Origin: Diphasiastrum complanatum
Taxonomy: Eukaryota > Streptophyta > Lycopodiopsida > Lycopodiales > Lycopodiaceae
Direction: 5' to 3'
Assembly (NCBI GenBank): GCA_029204225.1
Contig: CM055113.1
Span: forward strand, 24,847,571-24,911,570
DNA length: 64,000 bases
Numbering within the stretch: position 1 is the stretch's first letter; each line of letters begins with the position of its first letter. The notes beneath the pieces are model-generated. The model searched no databases, had not been told where the DNA came from, and saw only the letters and a list, made by a program, of their open reading frames with translations. Position numbers and translations under genes: made by a program. Below, piece after piece: positions 1 through 11,350 of the stretch.

Positions 1-1418
1 TCTAAGTATAACCAGTTGCCTTCATTGCATGTTGTTAAAATTATGACATGGCTGAAACTGATGCACGTGAGACAATAGAAGATAGTTGAAGATTCATGAA
101 TTTGCTACAATACATACATCCCCAAAGTGGCCAAGTAGTTGACATTTGTCTTTACCTCGAGTTTTGGAGTTTCATTCAACTTGGGTACACAAGAACAGAC
201 ACACCATAAAAGTATTTGCACTTTTAGCTTAATATGTCTGAGCACCTCCTTGATAAGAATTAGAGCCTAAGCAACCATAATACACCATAAGCGTAATAAC
301 CAAAATAGTAACTGTCATATCAATCTTCCTCGTAATTTTTATGTGAGCTCATTGACCAAAATTCATGCAAAAGCCCAATTATAGACCTAACAATATGTCT
401 TTGAGAGATTACGATATATCGAAAAGTCACAAATGAAATTGTAGAGTTGAAAGGCTAAAACAGTAAACTTCAGCCAAAAAAGTCAAATGGTTAGAGGGCC
501 ATTTTCGAACCCAAAATGACCCCAGATGAATCAGTTACTCAAGGGCCGATAGAATGCAAGCTAACGTGATGGCTGGTGAACACGGCTAGGCATTTCACCC
601 AAGACAGGTCGTCGGCCAAGACAGGTCAGGTCACAGGTGTGTCACAAGCTACAACTTGGTGAGCCTATCTAGCAAATTTCACAGATGTGGCCGCCATGAG
701 CATAGCCAACATGGAGATTTCACAATTTCTGGTGTCCTAACTCATGATGACTAATTTGAAAAATGTTGCTATCCCCTTCTGAGAGCTAGTTCCAAGAATC
801 TAAGACTGATGTTTCTAGTATAATTTGGAGCCATAGGCTGGAAATCAATGTTTTCTTCAAAACCCAGCAATCTGGATAAAATCTTTGTCTGCCCTTGTTA
901 TAAAGTAGAAATTTGATGGTGCTCACCTTAATCCTAAATAGAAAGTGCTTTGACAAGAAGTTAAGAACATCATTCATAAAACATAAGATAGAAGTGTAGA
1001 TTGTCTATTTCATATCAATCTCCTAAAGAGATATCAAGATCATCAACAATATATTCGTTGAATAAGCCCTCCATACAAACATTAGCATAGAATTCTACAA
1101 CAGAAACTCTCAAGAATCATGATCATAAACTACCAAATCTGACAAATCACCCTTAGGATTAGGGCAAGAGGGATCTCATATAGTTGTGAACCTCATGCGA
1201 TTTAACTAACTAATGTCCAAATGTCTTAGAACTGCCCCCAAGTGGTAATATATGGACCTGATGTGATTTAGTAGTAAAATGGAGACCCAAGTACACTAGA
1301 ATATCAAGATATGCTCCAAGTACATGTCCATAACCACAAGAAATGTTCCTTCTTTTTTAAGGTAGCTAAAAGTTGAAAAAGAATTTGTCTCAGTCATATC
1401 GACACTTCCCTGCAAGTA
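1..1418. other. Intronic sequence of the RAD23-like gene, nothing else recognised
   Basis: AT-rich sequence without a convincing exon, RNA gene or recognisable repeat. I searched the minus strand for the UBA-domain exons that should follow the RAD23-like exons at 6717-13422 and found none, so this is most simply intron. The short open frames here show no family resemblance. Confidence 0.45.
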
Positions 1419-1423
1419 CCAAG

Positions 1424-1892
1424 AGTTGAGATTCTGTTAGGGTCTAGTGCAGTATGCAGATCACATCACACAATCACCATAGCCACTCCTCACAAGCTCT
1501 CAGAGATGGCACAACAAAAGTTACTAGATTACAAAGAAACACTGTACATATAGAGTATTCACAAACTGCATGAAAAGGTAGGTGTCCTAAAATTGGCCTA
1601 CCACCTGTCAAACTAAGGTCGGGCCCAATATGGCCAAATTCAACCGACAAACTTGGGACATGCCCCCAAGTATAGCAAGTACTGTAAATAACTCTGTACA
1701 GGCTAATTCTTCCTATGTGTGGCTACCCGGCTAACCCAATAGCCGTCTACGGGATCAGTGCCCGATCAATATATCCTAACGGGTCACGTCCCGATCACAA
1801 CCATATACAGTAAACCAAATAAACTGTACACTAATCACATCATCACATTTAGAGCTTATACTAATGAATCAGATCAAAACTGATTTCTAACT
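1424..1892 (-). repeat. Terminal direct repeat (3' LTR) of the LARD-like element
   Basis: About 97% identical to 5830-6300. Shared landmarks include TGTTAGG near the left edge and GATTTCTAACT at the right edge. Confidence 0.65.
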
Positions 1893-4800
1893 CTCTCCCT
1901 TAAGCTCAAATGTGATAAGAGTGAAAAACAATATATTGCAGCAGCGTCTCGAGTGTCCAAAAGATGTTATGCATATCCCTGCTACCCTGTACTTGACTCA
2001 CACTCAAGCACACCGACAAACCACCAGGTTTGACTCACAAAGTATCATGCAAACACAATGCTCATACAGAGAGTCTACCATACTCTCGACCAACTGACTC
2101 GTCCCCAATCCGACTTGAACACAAGTGGACCACATGAGCGACATGGCTCAAACTGAGGAAATCCCACTGCCACCATGAGACTTACATCCTCCATCTAGCT
2201 AGGCTGACATCCTATCAGACACTTACAAGCACAGACCTGTAAAGCTGACATACATGAGCGACTGAGGCTCAACCTGAGGAAATTTTTCTACCACCATAAG
2301 ATTGCACCCTCACCAGATAAACAGCTAGTAGACAATGACAAGTCAATGAGCATAAAATGACTACTTTGTTCTTGACGTAGCAAATGCACAACCACATACA
2401 ACTCTGACTCAGATCTAAACTCTCGTGACAAGGCAACATGCAAGCCCACACACACTCATGCAAACCAACACGAATGATAAAGCGTCAAATACATGACCAA
2501 GGCCTGCCCATAAGTGGTATCCTGTCGTACCAACACATGTGCCACCTATAGATCCGCTGCTACACCACTGGTCACCAAATTAGGTCCTCAACCATGGCCT
2601 GCACCTGTACCAAGATGCTCTCACGTCCAAGCATATACATCTATCCAATAAGTCCTGAAAGTTGATCCTAATCCATTCCCCATGCTCCAAGCACAAGAGT
2701 CTACCAAGGACTCAATGAATGAAAGTACACAAACCTCACCATAGGCTATACCTGAGTAGCTCGCCCACCTCCCAGAGATACTGATGATGATCTGCCTGTC
2801 CTACATCCCATGTAGGTTCAACTTCCATGTTTGACGTTGCCAACTCTAATTTGACCAGTACATAGGCCTCCGACCAAGGAGCCTATCTCGCCAACATTGT
2901 ATCCATCATAGCGTCCAAGCCAAAGCAAATGCAAACTAGATCCACTATCATGATGAACAACTCACCCACGATCCATAGCATATCAGGTAGGATAGATCCA
3001 GAACCCTGTACCCTGTACCATCTGATCACCAAGTATCCATAACCCGCTGATAGCTCCCCAAGAATCTCCACCTGTAGTGCAACTACACTCCAACTCGATC
3101 TAACTAAAAACTGCATCCTGCTTACCAAAAGATGATGGATAGAAATAACATGTGACGCCAACCTGGAGATAGCTGTGCATATAACCATGCAGCTCCTAGT
3201 CACCATCCTGCTAGACAAGCCGAACTCAAAAGCATCACCTGCTCCACCTAGCTCCTAGCATCTGCTCGCTCTCCCTGGCTATGTGCCACCCGACACCATG
3301 CCAACGCAAGCATATCCCTGAGTTGCCGCTCATGGGATCCCGAGACTGCTGTCTCCCTGATCGTACTGAGGTATATGGCTCTAAGTGACTCCCTCTAGGC
3401 TTCCCCATGATCTCACCACCTGAGAATCTGCATCATGGAAATTCCAACACAATGTGCCAAGCCTAAACTCCTGCAAATACAGCCAACTGCATGAAAGCTA
3501 TAGATAGCTTATCCACGCCCGTGATGGTAGATGCCTCCCCATCGATGCCAATGTCCAAAACTGGCCCCCTGCTGTAATGTCAACCTGTACTCCCAAATGA
3601 GCACACCATGAAGTCCTCGCCATCAATATTCCTTGCAGTAGATCACTTGCAAAACACTCACCACAGTGTTTGCCCTCTGATCACACCCCGTGCGATCTCC
3701 ATCAGCTCTCCAACCTAGAGTTGGCTCTCAAAGTTTCACGCTTTGCCCATTTGCGTTTGCAGCTTCTTGATTCCATCATGAATCCCACCTGTAAGTCCTA
3801 TCATGCCAATGACTCAAGTCCAATATGAAATAGCTGCCCCCTAATGATCATCCCATGTCATCCTACAGTGTTATCCCTACCAGGTATCCCAATGCCATTC
3901 CTGATCACAAAGATCTAAGCATCTACCCTGTAGTGCCCACCTATATTCCCCCAAGCTAGCTCCAAGCTGCTCTGTGAATGGTTCCAAACCACTCCTTGAG
4001 AATACACTGAGCTGTAAACTCCAAAGCCACCATCAAGTCCCTCACATGATTGTGCATGCCAATATCCCTCCAAGTGAAGCTGTGAGATCTTCCATGGCCC
4101 TAACCAAATGATCTGCACCTTGCCATCACTAGAATCTGCATCCTTGATGCAATCCTGATATGGCAAATTGACTTGACTTATCCAAACTGGCAGTTGAAGT
4201 GTATCTCCTCGATGACAAACCTGATACACTGCTCCACAACTACAATGGCTTGATCAAAATTGACTTACCGACTGCAAAACCGCAAAATCATCACACTCAC
4301 CACTCACCAAGAGCATCCAAAGTGTGATTATCGACCCGTTCTTCATCCTCTGCGTGCCCCACACACAGCTCGTCCAATGCAAGTCCATTATCTTGCCCAA
4401 TGGCTTCTAACTGGCACCACCTCGCACTTCCATCACCCGTGACCACCAAAATGTGTGTACCCCCAAGCTAGCCCATATTTCCCTCCGAACGAGAAATTTC
4501 AAGCTACAGATGCGTGTGTCAATGCAGCTATCACCTGACTCGACAATGCCACTGCCGATCATCCATGTGAGAGCGTTCCCCCAAAACGCCACTTGACGTT
4601 GGTTGGTTCGAACTCCAACAGTTGAATATGATCACAACAATTTTTCACCTGTAACCGGCATTTCATGCCTACCGCTCACCTGTGATTGCTTGCACTCTCA
4701 AAATTGTCACCAATGATGAGTAGTCACGCCGCCAAACTGCACTTTCGTCGCCACAACTAGCTTTCTCCACACAATTCCACTACCATTCGCCCCCATACTG

Positions 4801-5829
4801 GATTTATCACTTCCAAACACCCTGTTACCCTATCAGGAGTAAGTAATAATGATTCCCAAGCAATAATGCCTCATTGTACCGCCCTTTAGGTTTCACCAGC
4901 CCAGAATAGCCCCAAATTTGGCCCACGGTACCCAAATAGCGAATGTAGCCCATCACTAGGTCACCCGCACTCCACTCGATAGAATGGTGATGAAAACTCC
5001 CCAAAACACCTTTCTCTCTGCTCTATGACGTCGCTCTGTACGCTGACTCTGAGCAGCCAATTTCAGGGGTCATTTTGGCCCAAGGATGGCCAAAAAAGGT
5101 GCCCTCTAGCCAAAGATATTCCTCTCAAAAGATTGCCCTAGCAAAATGAACTGTTTCTTCGTTATGAAAATTTTTTATGAAGAAATCCATTTTCTAGACT
5201 TCGGGTCCCTTCAGCCCATTTTTTTTTGAAATTTTTTAAAGAAAAGCCTTCAGAAATGGCTTTCAAATCTTCGTGGGCCCTTCACCTAAAATCCAATGGT
5301 GTCTTTCAATCCAATGGTCCAGTTTGCTCTCCGAGCAAGCTATCACGACCGTTGATCCTCGATCTTTATGATCGGACGGTTCTCCCATCTTCTGCGTGCT
5401 GAAGCTTCCTCAAGCAGCCGCTACGCACTCCAACACGCTATGGACCTGGCCTATTTCACCGCGCGCGACCTGTCCGCCCACGAGCTCCTTCTTTGCCTCT
5501 CTCTCTCCAAACTGGCTATGGTAGACCCTCTCCACGGCTGCCTTGCTCCCCACAGATTTGTGTTAAATCTGCACCATGGCTGCCAACGGCCATTTACATG
5601 ATGATTTGAATTGCTAAAGCGCCCTCAAGCATGCTTTTACAACTCCATAAATAGTGTCCTATATCAAAAGAACCAAGCTTTTGCATACTGAAACCCTAGC
5701 TTTCATTTTTCAATCATAGCAATCATAGAGCAATTATCCTTCTTCTCAGTCATGGAAACTATGGTCAGCTAGGGTTTACAGACAATAAACCTTGGATTTC
5801 TCTCTGTATATGACATATTTTGGAGACCA

Positions 5830-6300
5830 AGTTGAAATTCTGTTAGGATCTAGTGCAGTATGCAGATCACATCACACAATCACCATAGCCACTCCTCACA
5901 AGCTCTCAAAGATGGCACAACAAAAGTTATTAGATTACAAAGTATAAAGTATACATATAAAGTATTCACAAACTGCATGAAAAGGCAGGTGTCCTAAAAT
6001 TGGCCTACCACCTGTCAAACTAAGGTCGGGCCCAATATGGCCAAATTCAACCGACAAACTTGGGACATGCCCCCAAGTACAGCAAGTACTGTAAATAACT
6101 CTGTACAGGCTAATTCTTCCTATGTGTGGCTACCCGGCTAACCCAAGTAGCCGTCTACGGGATCAGTGTCCGATCAATATATCCTAACGGATCACGTCCC
6201 AATCACAACCATATACAGTAAACCAAATAAACTGTACACTAATTACATCATCACATTTAGAGCTTATACTAATGAATCAGATCAAAACTGATTTCTAACT
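5830..6300 (-). repeat. Terminal direct repeat (5' LTR) of the LARD-like element
   Basis: Partner of 1424-1892. It is followed on the plus strand by the second CCAAG of the target duplication. Confidence 0.65.
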
Positions 6301-6716
6301 CCAAGATACCCAACAACTAGAAAGTCTTAAGCTTGTCAGCCAATCCCAGTTGTTGACTACAACTTTTAGGCAAATGATAAACCTAATAGTGAAGTCCAAC
6401 CACAAAGAAGGATTACAAAGCATGATCCGCAAGAATCTCAAAAGGCCATTCATAAAAATGATTACCAACAGGACATTTATGACAGTGAAAAACACTTCCA
6501 TAAGATGACATGCACAAGAGGACTATAGAATGAAAAATGAGATCAAAGAATAATTATCTGACAAAGATAATGCTAAAAGGTGACTAAAGACTACTTTGCA
6601 AGCCCTCCCACAAAAGCATGCCACCCCTCTGAGTTCTCCCACAAAAAATAGACAATACTAGAATCAAAAAGGTGAGAAATAACGACCCTTTTGTGCTCAG
6701 AAAGTTGGACGACTAC

Positions 6717-6765
6717 CTTTAGTTGCCTCCTTCCTAGAAGAAGAATTGGGTTCTTGAGAAGGTGA
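6717..6765 (-). CDS. RAD23: Possible RAD23-like exon 4 (linker)
   Basis: In phase with exon 3, this stretch reads [16 protein letters not shown] between an ATTTAG acceptor and a GTAGTC donor. The composition fits the linker. Both splice sites are weak and the segment is short, so it is tentative. Confidence 0.45.
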
Positions 6766-9700
6766 CTAAATGGTAAAATTGGATACTGCCAAGTTCGGAG
6801 ATCCAAATGAAATTAATGAAGTTTTGAAAACAAATAATAAGGGCTCTGTGCAATCAATATTTTTGAATCTACCTGGGGTGGTGTTGGTGAAGATGATGAC
6901 GAAACCTGTGTTGTTGATGCCTTGCTCTGTGCAAACACGAAGGATCTACTGTCACAACAATATAGCAAGACTCTCCAACTCAAAATGGTCATGCAAGACA
7001 AGTAAAAGTACAATCTCAACCATAAACCTTGAATGCCTCAAATTAATAAAGGGCATAAGACTAAGCCATTACAATTTTCCAACACTCACCTTTGTCAACA
7101 TTACTACAAGAAAACTATTCTCTATAATTGTATTGTCATCCATGGTTGTCTCATCTTTCAAGACTTTTCCTTGATGAATCAGCAATTGTTGTGAACATGG
7201 CAGTGCCTCTCTCCCCTGCAAGTCTTCTATTTGTTTCTTGACAGCAATGACCTATTCATAGAACTTGCAGCCATGTAAGATATGCCTGGTAATAGCCAAA
7301 AAGCCAAAAAGATTGATAACTAGCAAAACAATAACCAGCATGCAAATATCTATAGCGATTTTCACAACACGAGTTTGAAGCCCTAATTTAAAGGACATAA
7401 GTACTGTAGATTTTCCATATAGCCCTTCATAAAGTGAGAAGACTGCCTTTTAGTGAACCAAAAGAAATCATATGGACAAGGCATTACAGTAAATGAGATT
7501 TTTTCTTCAAAATGAGCTTTATTGCACGGTTGATTTAGCAACAAATTTTACAAAAAGCACGTACTAAAGAGTGAAAAGGTGGCAACAAGTCTGATAACAG
7601 GTACTTACAAAACAAAAAATGGTAATCCACAAACCAGAATGCAATGGAACAAAAAGATAAGGTCAAACCAAACAATGGAATGCATAAAGTATAAACAAAA
7701 ACATATTGCTGTGGGGAAGATATTTTGAATGCAGTGTTTGAACTGTTCAGGATTCAAAATGCATCATTGTGACTTCCACGTTTCAATAAATCATTCTAAT
7801 TTAGCAAAGCTTGTGCAAAGTAGCAGTCATCATGAAGTGCCACTAGAGATGTTCACAGAACATTTAGATACCAATTATGCCCTTCATTTAGAATTTTCTA
7901 AAGTTAATTTTAATGTTGAACCTAACTAATGAGCATTTTGTCATGTCCTGATAACTTTCATAAGTGATCTCTTGTGGGGTTAAGAATAGTTGCAACCATA
8001 CTCCAATGCAAATCAAACATTATACCACTGTACAATTACTGTTTTGAAGTAGCATAATTTCAACCAAGTCTACTTTTTTACCAATCCTGGACGACTATTG
8101 TCCGTAAATACTCTCAATGGTTCATCAAATTACATATGGAAGCAAAAACCATAGATGTGTGTATTCAAAACTTTCAAGAAGTTTTACTCAGTTCCACCCG
8201 GCAAACCTTAGGCAACTGATAGTTCAGGCCGGATGTGTCACTGTAAGTGACCTGGTGTACCCACACGCCACCAGGACCATCATGCAACTAACCAATCGAC
8301 CCTAAGCCATACAGGTCATGACCAAGGTTAGCTTAGCTAGCCTAGGACCGGAGTGGTCCAGTGACCACTTAGGCACGGTAGGGCCAGGGGGTGGCTACTC
8401 GATGAGTCACTACAGCTTGAAGGGTTAAGGTGCCTACAAGGCATGCCAAGTGGCTTCATTGCCCCACGCATGGATGCAATGCTTCACTTGTACTGGAATA
8501 CCAGGTAATACGACTTGAAGGACCAGGAAGAGAATCATTCTACACGCCGGCTATTGTGTTATTTAAGAGAAAACGTCAAAAATCAGCAGTACTTTGATGG
8601 ATTGATATCAAGTATGGATCTCATCATCAAGACAAAGATCTTCATAAGTGCTTCCTTTGTGGGGTAAATTTGCTGCCACGTGATCACGTCGAAGTTGCTG
8701 CCTCAGCAGCAGTGCTTTGGCTAATAGATATCAGTTTATCGCAGCTTCTATAGGGATCTACGATGTTGTAGCCAACCAGGCTTCTAAAAAGGCAGCAATT
8801 TACCTCGTGCCACTCGGCTGCCAACAACTATGATCATGCCTAAGACAACATTTGCCGATGACAAGTAGATCCACACTACATCAGTTAGGCAAGGAAGAAC
8901 TTCGTGCATCACTTTGATATAAAGTCAGAGGCTCATTGCAAAACCACTTTCATACCATGCGCGAAACAAAAACCAGCTAATTGAAGTACCGACAACTGAA
9001 ATAAATGGCTACACTTTTTTCTTTGTTGTGTCCAATCTACTTCTCTTGGGCACCTGCTCTGTTCTAACTCGTTGGGCCTCTTGCCCTTGTTAGTTTTGGC
9101 CCACATAGGTCAGGACCAGGATCCTCTCTTTTTGCATCTATCTCCTTGTTGCATGAGTGCCACGACCATTATCATGATGGATTCCTGTACAAAATAAGCA
9201 ACATTTGCTGTCTCCAAAGAGTTTGCTAACCAGCAGCGTTCGCTGCCTCCCTAAATCATGATCAGAGATCGCTCCTTCCAATTAGCCTGATCAGCCAACA
9301 ATTAGGCAGCCTCAAGCTCCAAGGTTCCTACTCAGTCAGTGCTTGAAAGGAAGGAACAAGTAGAAATTACTTGAATCTTTTCCTCAAAAGCTTTACTAAG
9401 AATTGGCTGCATGTTCTTCCAGCCTCTCTGTGCTAACTGAAGCTGCATTGAGGATCTTCAACTCCACGTTGATCTCTGGATAAGGCAGTAAGTAGTGCCA
9501 CTCCAATGGATGATGACCTCACATATATCCACGTGGAGGAAAAGTGTAAGGCCTTCTAGGAAACCCCAAAGTCAGGTAAACGAGTTATCTATCCGAATGG
9601 ATAAGTGCGCTTTTTTTATAGCGCTCCTGACAGTTCCCAAGGATAGGGATTTGGGGTCCCCAGGACCGGGAGTATCCCGTGGCCCCATCGGACATCCACA

Positions 9701-11291
9701 CCATCTCTAGATTGGAGTATGGAACTGTGATGGTATAGACTCATCTTCCATTGTTTCCGATCATTCTTTCTTCTTTTTCACTATTAATCTCATCTCCCAC
9801 CCCCCAAGGTCACCCTCCCACCCCACGCTTACCCGTGCACCCAGATATACATTTAGCCCTCTATACATGCCAGTCTACCAAGGGTGTTTGGCTTCATTAC
9901 TCCACTCTTTTCCCCATGACAGTACAGTTGACGCACAAGCTGCTTTCCTTACCAACTCTCTTGCTCAGCTTAAGCAATTTTGCTTCCGGAAGTCCATTCG
10001 GGATGCTCGGAGTAAGTGTCGACTCTTTGACACCATTGTCACCCCCACACCCTTATATGCAGCAAAGACATGGTGTGCCAGTCTTTCTTCCTCACACTGG
10101 GCCAGTATCTTGAGATTACAAACCACCATGTTAGCTTGTATGATTCAGGCGAAGCCTTATGTTCCACACGAGAACCTCCTTGCCGAGTTTGTTGTTCTAC
10201 CTATACAGATAGACGCAACTTTCCAGCTTATTACATATATTTAGAAAGTTCAAGCACTTCCAGATGCAAATGGGAGATATACATAGATAGAACTTGCTTC
10301 CTCACATGTCTTCACGATCAGGGCGATAGATTGTCATGGTTTTCTCAAGCATCTCACCTCCTCCTTTAATCATTTGGTATCTCCTTCACAGAGCTTCCCT
10401 CGAATACTCATCAGTACATCAGACGCTTTTTATATCGAGCATATCTTGATCATATACTTGGAGACAACAGCTAGGGGTTAAGCCCGACTACTACCTGACT
10501 CCTATTGAGCTTGACATATCAAATCCCCAGTTTTGCCACATTATCTGGATTCAGGTTTGTCACACAACCTCAAATTTACATTTCGCCAGCTCCACATGTC
10601 ATCACATCAGCTAGAATTTGAGACTGGAAGGTTCCATGGTATTTCGAAAGAGGAGCGGATTCGCCAATTATGCTCTTTGGGTGAGGTGGAGTCTGAGGAG
10701 CATTTTATCTTTAGATGCATTGTATACTATGAGATCAGGGAGATACTATTGTCTATTTTGCGACATGCCCACCACACTATGATCGCTCATAGCATATGAG
10801 AATTCCTTGTGTGTTGCACGTATGCTACGAGAGATGTTCCTATTGTGGTGGGATATATGTCAGACATCTCAACACATTATTTCTCAGCCTCTGATTACCT
10901 CTTTCTTCTCTAGGAGAAGGTCACGACATGACCCAAAGCATCATGATGATGATGATGATGACGACGACATACATGTTCACAGAGATCAGCCATGTTGTTG
11001 CTTGAGCCGTCAAACCTATCACGAAGGGACATCCTAGGCGACGTCAGCGACTACCAAAGCTCCCCCTGTTGCAGCTCGTATCACATCTTCCTATAGCATC
11101 GGCACCAGCAGGACATGATGATAGTGTAATACTTTATTTTAGACATCCATTTGCATCTATGCTCCTACATATACCCTGGATTTATTTCAGTTCGTAGTAG
11201 ATGTTTCTTTCTTACTGTTTCGGAAACGTTTCATATGCTCCCAATGTTAACACATACTTGACATGTACATATGCCTTTTGGCATGAAAAAG

Positions 11292-11350
<59 letters not shown>

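Larger units (their letters stand above)
1424..6300 (-). mobile_element. Non-autonomous LTR element without recognised coding region (LARD-like), in a RAD23 intron
   Basis: Two direct repeats of about 470 bp (1424-1892 and 5830-6300) enclose about 3.9 kb with no recognisable gag or pol. The repeats differ at roughly 15 positions (about 3%), so the insertion is fairly recent. The pair is flanked by a 5-bp duplication CCAAG at 1419-1423 and 6301-6305. On the minus strand the 3' repeat is preceded by a purine run AAGGGAGAG (1893-1901), as expected of a polypurine tract. The 5' repeat is followed directly by TGG, as expected of a primer binding site. The termini are AGTT...AACT rather than the usual TG...CA. 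A target duplication, PPT and PBS-like start together favour a retrotransposon derivative over a chance duplication. It lies in a later intron of the RAD23-like gene, on the same strand. Confidence 0.65.

Noticed and set aside
786-977. Possible further RAD23 exon
   Set aside because: A GTGAGC donor-like site follows one segment, but the translation has no resemblance to UBA or XPC-binding domains.
2883-4229. Minus-strand frames of about 100 codons at 2883-3218 and 3915-4229
   Set aside because: They lie inside the LARD-like element and have no recognisable domain.
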